A DNA stretch of 64,000 nucleotides, from assembly GCA_910574455.1 (NCBI GenBank), contig CAJSYZ010000008.1:3350707-3414706 (forward strand), written 5' to 3'. This document shows positions 1-11,218 of this stretch, one piece after another; within the stretch, counting starts at the first letter, position 1, and the number at the start of each line of letters is the position of its first letter. The notes under the pieces were generated by a model that did not search any database, was not told the origin of the DNA, and saw only the letters and a program-made list of their open reading frames with translations. Made by a program: the position numbers and the translations under genes. The stretch comes from Trichaptum fuscoviolaceum. Lineage: Eukaryota > Basidiomycota > Agaricomycetes > Hymenochaetales > Trichaptaceae.

Positions 1-477
1 TTATTCAAGGTCGAGCGGACTCGGGAAGTACCCTCCCCAATTGTACAAATCCCACCCACTTCAAGCCCAGCAATCGACATGAGCGATTCAGCAGGAGAGA
101 CGTGGAAGATATCGGCACAGGGTGTCCTACCGAAAGAGGTGCAAATCGCGTACAAGACAGAAAATGGCGAGACTCAGTACATGTCGTTCGTTCCCGCACT
201 CCCTAGGTCCAGCTCCGTGACAGCTAATGCTAGGACTTTCGCCAAAGAAGAGTTGCACCCGAAGCTGGGTTCGAGGCGCGGTGAAGGCTCTTCCGGTGGA
301 GATCAAGAGATAGAGAATCTGAAGGATGGTCGGGATGCCTCGCGGCCAGAAGCTTGTGGAGAATCTCTGGTCGATAAATCTGAGTGTGACTACGAACGGG
401 AGGAGCGAGCATACGACGTTGGATTCGATGAGGTTCGGGTGGGAGGAGATGCTATATCAGTTTGCTCCCTGGACTAA
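1..477 (+). CDS. Family C copy 1 (C1), 3' end of exon 4, cut by window edge
   Basis: The frame is open from base 1 and reads LFKVERTRE before the first in-frame ATG at 79, so the real gene begins left of the window. The visible 158 codons are the C-terminal domain of family C. They include the GETWKISAQGVLPKEV and GETQYMSFVP motifs, then a Ser/Glu/Asp-rich tail that ends CSLD. The tail most resembles those of C7 and C9, sharing the TWKISAQGVLPKEV wording and an ARTF block. No stop or frameshift is visible in this part. Function is unknown. Whether the upstream exons are intact cannot be seen here. Confidence 0.8.
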   Translation, partial: LFKVERTREVPSPIVQIPPTSSPAIDMSDSAGETWKISAQGVLPKEVQIAYKTENGETQYMSFVPALPRSSSVTANARTFAKEELHPKLGSRRGEGSSGGDQEIENLKDGRDASRPEACGESLVDKSECDYEREERAYDVGFDEVRVGGDAISVCSLD

Positions 478-643
478 GTCCATACTGAAGGGAATCCGTT
501 GTCTAATAATCTTGTGCTCTCTGTATATCGCTTCTGTCGGCTTCTTTCACATCTATAAAAATCGGTGCCGCACCGTTAATGAGCGATCATGACATGAAAG
601 TCAAAGTCAGCCTGTCGGGCCGCAAGAAATGAAAGAAGCTCGC

Positions 644-1001
644 TACAGCATATTCAGAAAAGGATGACAGTGCGCCATTGTTGAGCTTTTTTCTACCCGA
701 CCCTGATTGCCTTACATACTATGAAGAAGCTCAGACATACCTTGCCGGACCCTTATTTCTATGAAGTCGTTTGTGACTGGAAACCTTTGTCCATCCACAA
801 ATTTAAATACTTTACTGCCTTGACCTTAGATACTCAACTCTATGCCATACAATAGCTTACTAATTAATATAAATGTGAGAGCCTCAGCAACAACATATAA
901 GATCAAAGAACTTTCCCAGAGCTTCTTCATAAGGCAATCAGGGTCGGGTAGGAAAAAAGCTCAACAATGGCGCACTGTCATCCTTTTCTGAATATGCTGT
1001 A
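644..1001. repeat. Long inverted (fold-back) repeat
   Basis: The left arm 644-732 and right arm 919-1001 are reverse complements, from TACAGCATATTCAG on the outside to GATTGCCTT further in. Both arms then carry ATGAAGAAGCTC. The left arm has seven extra bases before that block, and one arm has one extra base beside a T run. A transcript could form a very stable hairpin with a loop of about 185 nt. The arms are much more alike than old repeats usually are, so the structure is probably recent. Confidence 0.85.
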
Positions 1002-1076
1002 TCTTGTCCACTGTGGCATAAGTGTTGTGTTGTGGCACTGCAGGTTGAGAAGCACTCGGCCGCCCGGGTCTTTAGA

Positions 1077-1132
1077 TAACGCCCAGAGGGGCCAGCTTTT
1101 TGCTGGCGATACCCGAACACCTCTGGGCGTTA
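1077..1132. repeat. Nested hairpin, 13-bp outer and 6-bp inner stem
   Basis: TAACGCCCAGAGG (1077-1089) is exactly complementary to 1120-1132. Just inside the left arm, GCCAGC (1091-1096) pairs with GCTGGC (1102-1107) across a five-T loop. The position inside the inserted block suggests a small fold-back remnant. No host regulatory role is implied. Confidence 0.7.
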
Positions 1133-1302
1133 AGTAATTGCAAGCTACATTTTTTACCCAAGCAGTGCAGCGACTCTCATTTACTAAGCCTCTCCATTTT
1201 TCCTCCAATAGTAGTACTATGCCAGTGGCAGATTTGTCTGCTCTGATGCATTATATAGCGCTGTCAGAGCCAGCTTGTCCCCGCCACAAATGTCTGAGCA
1301 AA

Positions 1303-1695
1303 TCATGGGGAATGCATTGAATGCAGTGTGGTAAGCAAGATATCTGTACTTATTGTCAGCTTATGAGCTTTGCCAATAGTAGCTTCTGTGTCAAGATTTG
1401 AGCATCTCAGTGTATACACTTCTTCATTCTCCAACAGAGGATCAGCTATAGTACTTATGGTCACTGCATCGACAGTCAGTGGTCCTAAGTTCTCATTGTT
1501 CATTGGTAGTCGACAATGCAGGATGTATTGCCACGGCCGTGTTCTTGAGTTCTGAGTCAGGGACAGAGCAAACGGGTACAGAGAGTGGTCAACTCCATCG
1601 TCTTCGGTAGATAAAGGTCCTAAGAAAGGCATACTGGGTGTTGAACCAGTTGACAGAAGTGTCGAATTGCTATCTCCATCTTCAGGCAAAGGCAT
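1303..1695 (-). CDS. Uncharacterised open frame inside the insertion
   Basis: A 130-codon frame begins MPLPEDGDSNS and is Ser/Thr-rich in its first third. It has no motif I recognise and no paralogue elsewhere in the window. Further minus-strand frames nearby (1850-2038 and 2203-2433) could be other exons of one decayed gene carried by the insertion, but I could not join them with convincing splice sites. It could equally be chance. Confidence 0.2.
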   Translation of the reverse strand: MPLPEDGDSNSTLLSTGSTPSMPFLGPLSTEDDGVDHSLYPFALSLTQNSRTRPWQYILHCRLPMNNENLGPLTVDAVTISTIADPLLENEEVYTLRCSNLDTEATIGKAHKLTISTDILLTTLHSMHSP

Positions 1696-4558
1696 GTTGC
1701 AAGGGTTGACGCATTACTTTATTTTCTCAGCACAGGCCGACACAGGCATAAATCTGGTCAGAGTGGCAAGATGGTTATCATGACTCGGGTTGACTGGGGT
1801 ATTGGTTACAGAGCCTATAGTTTAGTTCAAGGCGTTTGGATAATTGGTTTCAGTGGCTCCTCTTCAAGGAACGTTGGCGACAAAACTTCAGTAAGAACAA
1901 ATACTTCATTGGCAGAGACTTCAGGTAAAGCAATAGCGAGGAATCAACAGAGAGTGTCACATTTGCAGTCACTGGACAGTATAGAACATCGGCCAAGTTA
2001 CTAAGAACGAGTGCAAACAGATAATCGTCGATAGGCATCAGGGTTAAGGCATGTATGAGCTACAGAGCTTGATAGATTTGTGCGCGGTGTGAGTGGCAGA
2101 AGCGTACACAATGACAAGTAAGCTTACCTGGTTGCTGGGTAACATCGCCTCCATGCTGTTCATTTTGAATTGACGTGATGCTGCGTGTCCTATGAGAATA
2201 TGTCAAGACCAATTGATGATGCTTGATGTTTGAAGTCTTCTAGCCATCTTGAAGCTGAAGTCGAGTCTGTTGAAGGGCAGTTTGAGGACGAGAAAGATTG
2301 GTTCATGTCCTTCAAAGTGAACAGTCGCCGAGAATACAATCGGACAATCCAGAGTAACAGAATCGAGTGAAACCAAAGCCAGGTCCGCATCACGGTTACA
2401 TACACTTGGGCCTCCCTGCCAGTGCACGCTCACGTCAGGTGTACCTCACTGGCAGGCTCTTGAACCAAGAACTCCAGCTGATTGAGTTCCTTCGCAAGGG
2501 AACCGCAGATGATGAGGCGATGTTTTATGGTATGAAAGTCTCCAAGCAAGAACGCAAAGAGCTTGAGTGCAAGAACGGATGGCGGAGGAGGGGCAACGCG
2601 ATGCGGGGTAACACGGATCTCAGGGTAACTTGAAGCATGATGAAACAAAACGAAACTAGAAAAGGAAGGAAGGAAAAGATGGCACAAATGTCCGAGGCTT
2701 CAGCGCGCTTCGCCCGGGCGTCCGCCCGTGCTTGCACGCTTGCACTCGGACATTTATACCTGCAGTGGGCTTGCATCACACAATAGAAAAAAAGAGTAAG
2801 AGACTACACTGGCAGTAGACTGAATGAAGCACTGATTTAAGTCAACGGCACTGATTTCAGTAAGATTAATGGAAGGACATGCCTGAATAAGTAAGAATTT
2901 ACTTAACAGGGCGTTTAAGTAACACTTAAGAAAATTTCAGCAAAAAGTAGTTTTTGAGTTGGAAGCACGTGCATGCCCGCTACCTTATAGGGTGTTCGGG
3001 AATGTGGGAAAAAATAAGAAAAAGATCTAGACCAGCACGCCGGCGGTTGAGAGCACTGGCAGGCACGTGAGATCAAACTTTTTACTATTGAAGAGCGTAA
3101 CATTTAGCCCGCTATAACCCTTACACCTAGGGGTGTTCGGGAATTTCGCGCGCTTATTTACCCTTGTTTGTCTACGAGGTCGACGGACTCACTGGGTTTT
3201 TACTTTGCCCAATTCTGCCACCAACTCACCTCCGTCCGCATCATACTGGAGTTATTATACACTGGAAGCAAATCAGCCAAGAGCTGCATGAGCTCGCTAC
3301 CTCATCTGGCAGTCTTGAAGCTCGCTGGACAGCGACGCCAATTGAGACTCACGTCGGTGCCTTGCTAGGCTCGGAAAACCCACTTTTCTGTGTGTAACTC
3401 GTTGATTGCAAACACATAGGTGCGAATGCAGATACTATTAGCTATAAAATTCGGATGAGGCACTGACAAATGTTTAAACAAATAGTAGTAATGAAACACT
3501 TGAAACATCTCCGAGTTATTCTGTTCTCGTTAAGTTTTTATGTATATTCACGCGAAGCAACGTCACACAAGGACTCCCACTGGATTTGCTGGTCCTTATT
3601 ACTCATGAGATCTCTGGAATGCCAGCCGTAGACATGGTGTGCGACCTCTCACAGACTACTGAATTGACATAGAGAATGTTATGCATTTCGTCCGTCTGCC
3701 TTGGTATCACATACGACCTTCCCGGTCTACTCTTTGTAAAGCGACTTGGCCTTCCATCTGACACCCTCAGATACAGTGTTTTACATGGGCTGGCGGTAGA
3801 TGCTCATTAGGTATCATTGACTCGTTCGCGAAATGGGTGTGACACGTTAATGCTTTCCCGCCTTGCCATACGGATATCTCCCGTTTGCGTCGTTGTCCGA
3901 GACCGGGAATGTCCCACTACGTTAGCTGTGAGTCCTTCTATTGGGATCTGGACTTTGATGCGTCACCCCCGCGAATGCGCATCAAATGGAGTGCGTTTTG
4001 GTGCACAACCTGATGGATAATGATCTATTTAACGGAGGTGGCAGCCATTCCGAGGGTATCTGGGCATGTGCTGCCTTGTATGTCTGTTATTTTGCGTGCT
4101 TTTTTACGGAAGGCAAATGAAGTAACTCTCAGTCTGACAGGAGTAATGGACGAATTCTGGACGTCGAAATGCGGCCGGAGTACACACTTGAATTCATGAG
4201 CTTCTGGTCTTGGCTAAATTTAGAGGTACCGATTGATTGCGAGGCAAGTACACAGCCCATTGCGTGACGTTGTCTTTCAATTTACTGATATCTACTAGAA
4301 GGCTATGCCCGCATTCTCTATCCTGTGCACCACGACTCGAGTAGGATGGCTTTATAGCGATGAGATATTAGATGAACTTTGCAGCACAGCCCAACGTGGG
4401 TTATAAGCACCGGGAGCCTGGTATCCTTTCGGTAGGCGCACAGCTATCAGCATTCTATTATCTGTTGATGGGTTCAAACAAAAGGGCGTTGAAGCCATCG
4501 GTGACCATCATGTGCCCCTTCTTATCCTGCCCTGCAGTATTCATTCTCCTCGACCTCC

Positions 4559-6936
4559 ATGCCTAAATTCAAGAGCATAATATTCAGAGTGATTCTGGGG
4601 AAGTCAGGGCAGAAAGAAGATGGTCTGGACTACCTATGCACTGGACTTGAGTGCTACATGTACATGACAGAGTCGCATTCCCTCGCACGCCCAGGGAGGG
4701 ACGACGATGACGATGGCGATAGCAGCTCCATCACCTCCTTTTCGACAACCGCAACGGCTGATAACCTGCCAGGAACTGGCCGAACGGTCGATACGTACAT
4801 CTTCCAGCCAATGGGAAGGCGCATCGAGAGACTGGCAATGCGGTTGACGATCGCGTCCCTCCATCCCGCCCGCATCGCCCATTACATGGAAATGGATGAC
4901 AGATCCCATATAACCTATTTCACAGATCGGTGGTCACAGAATGACGTCACTGCGGATCTTTGTCCATACAGACGGAATGGATCGACGATTCTTGCCGGGA
5001 TGAAGGGACTTGTCAAGCAAACGCAGTACGGACTTCAGACTTCTCCGCGGAAGAAAGGAACAAACTAATACATATTAGGTCGAATTCAATCAACAGATCC
5101 GCATCGGCACTGGCAGCACTCATTCGTGTGTCCTTGACAGAGCAGCGCAACGAAATATATGTAAACCTATCTCGCATCGAGCCTATATTCCACCTGGAAA
5201 CGCTCTCTGGAACTCTTGCTTACTCACATCCAGACAAGAAGTGGTTTCTTCTCTTGGTAAAGCTCGCAAGGGAGACTCTTGTCGCCGCAAAAAAGCCTTC
5301 GTATCATGTGCAATTCGATCCAGCCCTAGGGAAAGAAGTCTGGCGAATATGGCTGTCACCCAAGACTGCTCTAAATTTACGTCAAAGACTCGTACGGGCA
5401 TTGAGGGTTTATAGGTGCGCATATAATCATCTTTTCTGAATGTGATAAATCGGTGCAATTTCCTCTCCAGATCCTGCGGCCTTGATTCTCTTGAGGATAC
5501 AGTAGGTGAAGCATGCGCTATCTGTGCAGAAGCTATATCTACCTGCATAGGTCTCTTCGCACGAGGCGACGCATATACGCACATCTTAGAGACCGTCTAC
5601 TTCACTGTCATTTTCGTTCTTCGGTCAATCCACGAGTTAGTTGGTTATGCGAAAACTACAGCAAACAAACAAATCTATATGATATTACGAACGCTATCTT
5701 CGTGGATCGACGCAATCGTATACCGTTGCCTAAATGCTTCATATGACGATCGAAGATATGATATAGATAAACTGAAAGTCAAAATGTTATTCCGCAGTCT
5801 TGTTCATGTGTACGTGTCAGCGATAGATTCTCTATTATTCCAGTGATGTTGATTACTTCCACATGTATAGGTACGGCGACGCCACATGTGTAATACTACC
5901 ACAATCGTCATGCCCAAAATTCGAACTCTTGGACATGGACATTCTTCCCAGGAGGTATCGGGAGGCAGCAGAGTTCGCCGACGATAGTCCCATAGCCCAA
6001 GGATTGATTGGAGAATCAGAAAACAGGACTCGACGACTTTTTAGATCATTTAACGAGCTTGAGAGAGAGGCTTGCGGAGCTTCATTGGAATCTAATGTCC
6101 CAATCTCTCGTTCCAAGATAAATGCGGATCCCCGTTGGATCCTTATCGATGATTTCGGAGATGAGTGGTGGGAGCACTGGAGGAAAGCACTCGATAGGGC
6201 GCGAAGAGTGCAAGTACCGGAGAATCGTATGACTGAAGAATTCAGGATGGAACGAAGAATTGAACTGAAACGGAATTTGTCATGCGCTCCACATGACACG
6301 AGATGGGAAATGGTAAACGACTTGAGGAACTGGAGTCATTATCAGCTCCGTCGCGGTTCGCGACACAAATGGGGTCAATACCTTCGCTCAAACATGGATT
6401 GGGACTGGGATGTCGGGACGTGCTTGAATCAACTATTCAACGCCGAGCAGCAGATTTCGGGCGGACCACGCCTAACCGTTCAGATCCCGCCAAAATCCTG
6501 CGCTGTCATTGACGTGGACGTAAAGCAAGGAGATACATGGAAGCTCGAGGCACAGGAGAGTTTGCCGAAGGAGGTGCGGATTGCGTACAAGACAGAGACC
6601 GGCGAAACGCAGTACATGTCGTTCGTACCCGTGGAATCTGGTCCAGGACTTCATCCCTCCTCTCAATGCTCAGGTGATAGGTCATTGACGGAAGAAACCT
6701 TGGGCCCAGCGGTTGTAGAGCCGGATTCGGGGAGGAGGACGGGGTTTTCTGTTGCGAAGCAAGGGTGTGAGGATCGGGAGACCTGCGTCCCTTCCTCAGA
6801 TACATTGCAACATCGGGCACGTGAAGATCATCCGGTCGAGGTGTCCACCGACGACTTCGAAGGGAAGGATAATGTATTTAACGAGGTCCAATTGGGGCAC
6901 GGAGAAGACATGATATCAGTTTGCTCGCTGGACTAG
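4559..6936 (+). CDS. Family C copy 2 (C2), intact four-exon gene, 735 aa
   Basis: Exons are 4559-5025, 5079-5414, 5471-5809 and 5871-6936, with introns of 53, 56 and 61 nt. Donors are GTACGG, GTGCGC and GTACGT, and an ACTAAT branch-like site lies in intron 1. All joins keep frame. The start ATG sits in a CCTCCATGCC context shared by other copies. The protein begins MPKFKSIIF, has an acidic low-complexity stretch, the motif RTVDTYIFQPMGRRIERLAM, and ends exon 1 with GLVKQTQ. Exon 2 has IEPIFHLETL, exon 3 a hydrophobic helix (TVYFTVIFVLRSI), and exon 4 DEWWEHWRKAL, KWGQYLRSNMDWDWDVGTC and GETQYMSFVP before an acidic tail ending CSLD. No signal peptide is seen. The function and biochemical activity of the family are unknown to me. 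Confidence 0.85.
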
Positions 6937-8870
6937 GTGCATACTGGAGGAAATTTGTAATTTGATAGTCTTGTGGACTCTCAGTATGTCACGGCTGCCA
7001 GCTTCTTTCACATCAGTAGAGATTTGTGCCGCACCGTTGATGAGCGACAACGATGTTGATATGGAGTGAATGAGCTACGAGAGTGAAGACAGAGGGATGT
7101 CAAAGTCAGCCCGGCGACTACCAAGAAATAAAGGAAGATCGTCAGGATGCGGTCCCCGTTGTTGTGCATATCACGATTTCATTCTTCCCGCCTACTTGAG
7201 CTCTACGGAAGTCTTGTGGCAGGTTAGTAGGCGGCTACAGCGCGGCCGGAGCCACACGGTCTGGTCTTCAAATTTCGCGCGCCTGTTTACCCTTGTTTGC
7301 CTACGAGGTCGATGGACTCCATAAATTTTTATACTTTCCTTCTTTCTTCCCAATTCTGCCACCAACAGTGACCAACTCACCTCCGTCCGTATCACTCTGG
7401 AGTATGGGCATGTCGCCGGAGGAAGATCTATCTGTGCTCGTTCAAGCCTTTTTCCTTCTGCAAAGGAACGCCGCCTCCCTGGATGTATTCGTCGAAGCGG
7501 GGAATTCGACTTGACATGCTCCTTGACTATGCGCGGGGCCTCTCATGTCCTACTTATTCCTGAAAAGTCATAATGAAGCCTGGAATGTCAGGAACAGTCT
7601 CCTCTGCGCGCTTATGAGCTACGTTCATGATGCTACGACTCGGAGGTCGACTCTACCTGAAGTTTATCATGATTGCCGAATGGCTTCACAAGGTTTCCCA
7701 TGTTCCTTCCTTGTCACTTGTCCGGATCATCTGCCGGCCTGAATCCAGAGAAACTTTGTCTCTCAAAGGTATGTGAACGCGCTGCAAATGCTAGACTCAA
7801 AGTCCTCCACGTTTAGCTATTTGATCCACACAATCGGCAACACTATTCCAAAGCTTATCGACAAATGGGTTTTTATACGAGGTTTCCCGCGTCCCTTTGG
7901 TCCTTTCAGCACAGGTCGGGAGGATGTACTCCGTAAACGGTTTCAGATCAACCTCTGTTTCCCGACGATCTACGTGCGTTCTTCAGCCAAGTAAACGACC
8001 AAGTCCCCAAATGACGGAGAAGTGAATGTCATGCATTGTATCCCCCTAACTTGGTGTTACTTACGACCTCCCCGGACTTGCTTTGTAAAGCAACCCATAC
8101 GTCCATGCGACACTGACACGGACTGACGTTTGATGCACACTGGCAACGATCGACTTGCCTGCGAGAACTGAGTGCTCCCGGATAGCCAGTCTCAACCAAA
8201 AGGATACCTCCCCGCTTGCGTCGATATCGAAAACGTTTTGTCATATGGACCGCTAGATCTACGGCGAGTGCTTCAATTGTGATGGAGACTATGATGACTC
8301 GACTAGTGGAATACGTTGTGGTGCACAACCTGATGGATAATGATTTATTCTCACGGAAATTCCGATGGCTTGTGTTACCTTTCATCCGTCTGCTGTTTCG
8401 CGTGTTCTTTCGGAAGTTAATAAAATGTATACACTGCGTAGTTAACTCTCAGTCCGATAGGAGTAATTGTCACAAATTCTGGACGTCAAAATGCAATCGC
8501 AGTCCAGACTTGAACTCATTGAATCGGGTGCTTGTCATCTTGGCTGTCACGGTGTCTTCGTCAAGGCAAGTACACAGCTTATTGTGTTGCGGTGTATGTC
8601 AATTTGCTGATATCTACTAGTTTCTCCTGTGCATCAACGCGAGAAGAGTCGGTGCATGCTTTATAGCAACGTATCATTTGCCAGTGAGCTTTGCAGCACA
8701 GCCCCACGTGCGCATTAAGCCAGTGGACACCCGTTATCCTTTCAAGTCCCGGTAGGCGCACAGCCATCAACCTATTTTAAATTGCTGATGGGCTCATATA
8801 AGACGGCGTTGAAGCCTCATGTGCTCCTTCTTATCCCTGATCCCTGCGGTGTTCATTCTCGTCAGCCTCC
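6937..8870. other. C2-C3 spacer, repeated spacer block, no gene seen
   Basis: It begins with the family 3' flank (GTGCCGCACCGTT at about 7027). It then holds the conserved TTTCGCGCGCCTGTTTACCC block (about 7267) and a region near 8060-8380 that aligns with 3710-4020 and with 33.9-34.2 kb. A TATAAG box at 8797-8802 lies 74 bp upstream of the C3 ATG. Frames here are broken at different points in each copy, so I treat it as non-coding or long decayed. Confidence 0.6.
8797..8802 (+). promoter_or_regulatory. TATA-like box of C3
   Basis: TATAAG in the context CTCATATAAGACGG lies 74 bp before the C3 start codon. Comparable boxes occur before C4 (12630-12635), C6, C8 and C10 at similar distances. 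C2 has CAAACAAAAGGGCG at the matching place, so its box appears lost. Confidence 0.5.
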
Positions 8871-11218
8871 ATGCCTAAGTTCAAAAGTATCATATCCAGA
8901 GTGATTCTGGGGGAGTCAAGGCAGAAAGATGATGGCCTGGACTACTTATGTGCCGGATTTGAGCGCTACAAGATAGATTTGCCGTCCCTCGCACGCCCAG
9001 GGAGGGACGACGATAACGACGACGGAAACTCCATCACCTCCTTTTCGACAACCGCAACGGCTGATGACCTGCCAGGCACTGGCCGAACGGTCGATACGTA
9101 CATCTTCCAACCAATCGGAAGACAGATCGAGAGCCTGGCAATGCGATTCTCGATCGCGTCCCTTCATCCTGCCCGCATCGCGCAGTATATCGAGGCTGAT
9201 TCCATTTCATTCGTTCCCTTTTTCGAACGCTTGTATACATTGAATGACGCCACTGCAGAACTTTGTCGTGAAAGACAGAATGGATCGACGGTGGTTGCCG
9301 GGATGAAGGGACTTGTGAAGCAGACGCAGTGCGTACCAGCTTGTCCGTGGAAGAAAGGAGTAAACTAATCCATTCTAGGTCGAGTTCAATCGACAAATCC
9401 GCTTCGGCTCTGGCCGCACTCATTTGTGTGTCCTTGACAAAGAGCCGTAGAGAGATCTATGTCAACGTTTCTCACATCGAACCTATATTCCACTTGGAAA
9501 CGCTCGCTGGATCTCTTTCGTGCTCGCATCCAGAGAAGAAGTGGTTTCTGTTGTTGGCAAGGCTTGCGAGGGAGACTGTTATCGCCGTACGATGTGCTTT
9601 GCGCCGGACATTCTTCGATCCAGTCTCAGGAATAACAGTCGATGAGATACGGCCTTCACCCAAGACTGCTCTATATTTGCGTCAAAGACTTGTACGGGTA
9701 TTGAGAGTTTATAGGTGCGCATATAATTTTCTTTTCATTGGGAAATAATTCGGGGCGATCTCATCTCCAGATCCTTCGGCCTTGATTCTCTTGAGGATAC
9801 AATAGGTGAAGCATGCGCTATTTGTGCAGAATCTGTATCTACGTGCATACATTACTACGCAGGAGGCAACGCATATTTGCACATCTTGGAAACTGTCTAT
9901 TTCACTATTATTTTCATTCTTCGGTCAATCCACGAGGTCACAACCGATTATGCGAAAACTACAGCAAAGAGACAAATCTATATGGTTCTACGAACACTAG
10001 CTTCATGGATTGACGCAACCGTAGTTCGTTGCCTTTATGCATTTGATGAACGTTGGAGATTTGATATAGATAAACTGAAGGTCCAGATGTTATTTCGCAG
10101 TCTGGTTGATGTGTACGTGTCAGCGATAAACTCTTTATTAGTATTCCAGCGATGTTGATTACACCTGCGCGTATAGGTGGTGCGGCACCACATGTGTATT
10201 GCTGCCACAATCCTCCAAGATACGCTCAATTCGAAACCAATTGCTTCCTATAATTATTCCTAGGAGGCATTGGAAGGCAGAAGAGTCCACCGATGATCGA
10301 CCCATAGCCCAAGGACTGATTGACACGTCAAATAACAGGACTCGACGACTTTCAAGATCATTTAACGAGCTTGAGAGAGAGGTTTGCGAGAATTCACTGG
10401 AAAACAACTCACCAACCTCGCATTCCAAGATAGATGCGGACCCCCACTGGGCCGTTCTCCAAAGCTTCACAAACGAATGGTGGGTGCATTGGAAGAAAAC
10501 TCTTGAGAAGGCGCGAAGAGTGCAAGTACCAGATAATCTTATGACCGAAGAATTCAAGGAGGCACGAAGAATCGGACTGGGGTGGGATGTGACATACGAC
10601 AGGAGGAACTGGGGCTATTATCAACTCCGTCGCAGCTCGCGACATAGATGGGGCCAGTACCTTCGCTCGAACATGGACTGGGAATGGGATCTCGGAACGT
10701 GCATGAACCGGTTATTCAAGGTCGAGAAGGAGAATCGAGTAGGGCCACCCAGGTCCGTGAAGAGCTCTCCATCGTCAAGCCTCGACGCGGTACCAGGAAG
10801 GACCTGGGAGATAACGCCTGGAGAACTGCAGGGAAACTTTCCAAAGGATGTGCGGATCACGTACAAGACGGAGACTGGCGAAACGCAGTGCATGACGTTC
10901 ACTCCTGTATTTCCTGCCCCAGCTCGTCACCTCACTCCCGAAATCAATAGGGCCGGGACGTCCGCTGAATACATCTGGGACTCAACGGTCATGCAGCAGG
11001 ATTCGGAATTTTGGAGAGGGTCTTCCGGTGGAGAGCAAGGGAACGAGGATCTGGAGGAAGGCGTAGCTTCATCGGATGCATCACAGCCCGACGCATGTGA
11101 AGATATCCCGGCCGAGGCGTTCAATGGTGATTGCAAAGGGAAGGAGCGAGCATACGACTTTGGATTCGATGAGGCCCGGGTAGGGGAAGACACAATATCT
11201 ATTTGCTCGCTGGACTAG
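8871..11218 (+). CDS. Family C copy 3 (C3), intact four-exon gene, 725 aa
   Basis: Exons 8871-9328, 9379-9714, 9771-10112 and 10177-11218 join in frame (introns of 50, 56 and 64 nt). The domain order follows the family: MPKFK start, RTVDTYIFQPIGRQIESLAM, GLVKQTQ at the exon 1 end, IEPIFHLETLAG in exon 2, and a hydrophobic exon 3 around ETVYFTIIFILRSI. Exon 4 has EWWVHWKKTLEKARRVQVP and RWGQYLRSNMDWEWDLGTC. The last 160 codons and the 3' flank are almost the same as in the opposite-strand copy C6, while the 5' half is closer to C2, so the gene looks mosaic. The tail is rich in Glu, Asp and Ser and ends ISICSLD. Function is unknown. Confidence 0.85.

Larger units (their letters stand above)
641..3142. 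mobile_element. Probable insertion with fold-back repeat, type unknown
   Basis: Comparison with the C2-C3 spacer shows extra DNA here. Its left part carries an inverted repeat of roughly 85 bp (644-732 against 919-1001), nearly perfect apart from one base and a 7-bp gap, around a spacer of about 185 bp. Further right are a 13-bp inverted repeat (1077-1089 and 1120-1132), an 11-bp one (2686-2696 and 2745-2755), and two direct copies of GGGTGTTCGGGAAT (2990-3003 and 3131-3144), the second at the right edge. No transposase is recognisable. A non-autonomous or decayed element is the best reading, but the exact ends and target-site duplication are not established. Confidence 0.45.
478..4558. other. 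C1-C2 spacer: family 3' flank, 2.5-kb insertion, then repeated spacer block
   Basis: Bases 478 to about 640 match the 3' flank of C2 (6937-7125), including a shared GTGCCGCACCGTT stretch. Homology to the other spacers resumes near 3143 at the TTTCGCGCGC block. The 641-3142 segment is absent from the C2-C3 spacer, which has about 140 bp there instead. From 3145 to 4558 the sequence aligns loosely with 7270-8870 and, inverted, with 33.5-34.75 kb. I see no convincing gene in the spacer. Short open frames in it are not conserved between copies. Confidence 0.6.

Noticed and set aside
641..3142. LTR retrotransposon or rolling-circle element as the source of the insertion
   Set aside because: There are no long direct terminal repeats, no reverse transcriptase or integrase frames, and no Rep/helicase frames.
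5183..5584. Long antisense frames over family C exons (here and at 10159-10557, 20604-21008, 24428-24910)
   Set aside because: They mirror the conserved sense exons, cross intron boundaries and lack independent support.
8029..8385. 118-codon - frame in the C2-C3 spacer as a partner gene of family C
   Set aside because: It is part of the conserved spacer block, but equivalent frames are interrupted at 3.8-4.0 kb; kept only as a finding about the block, not as a gene.
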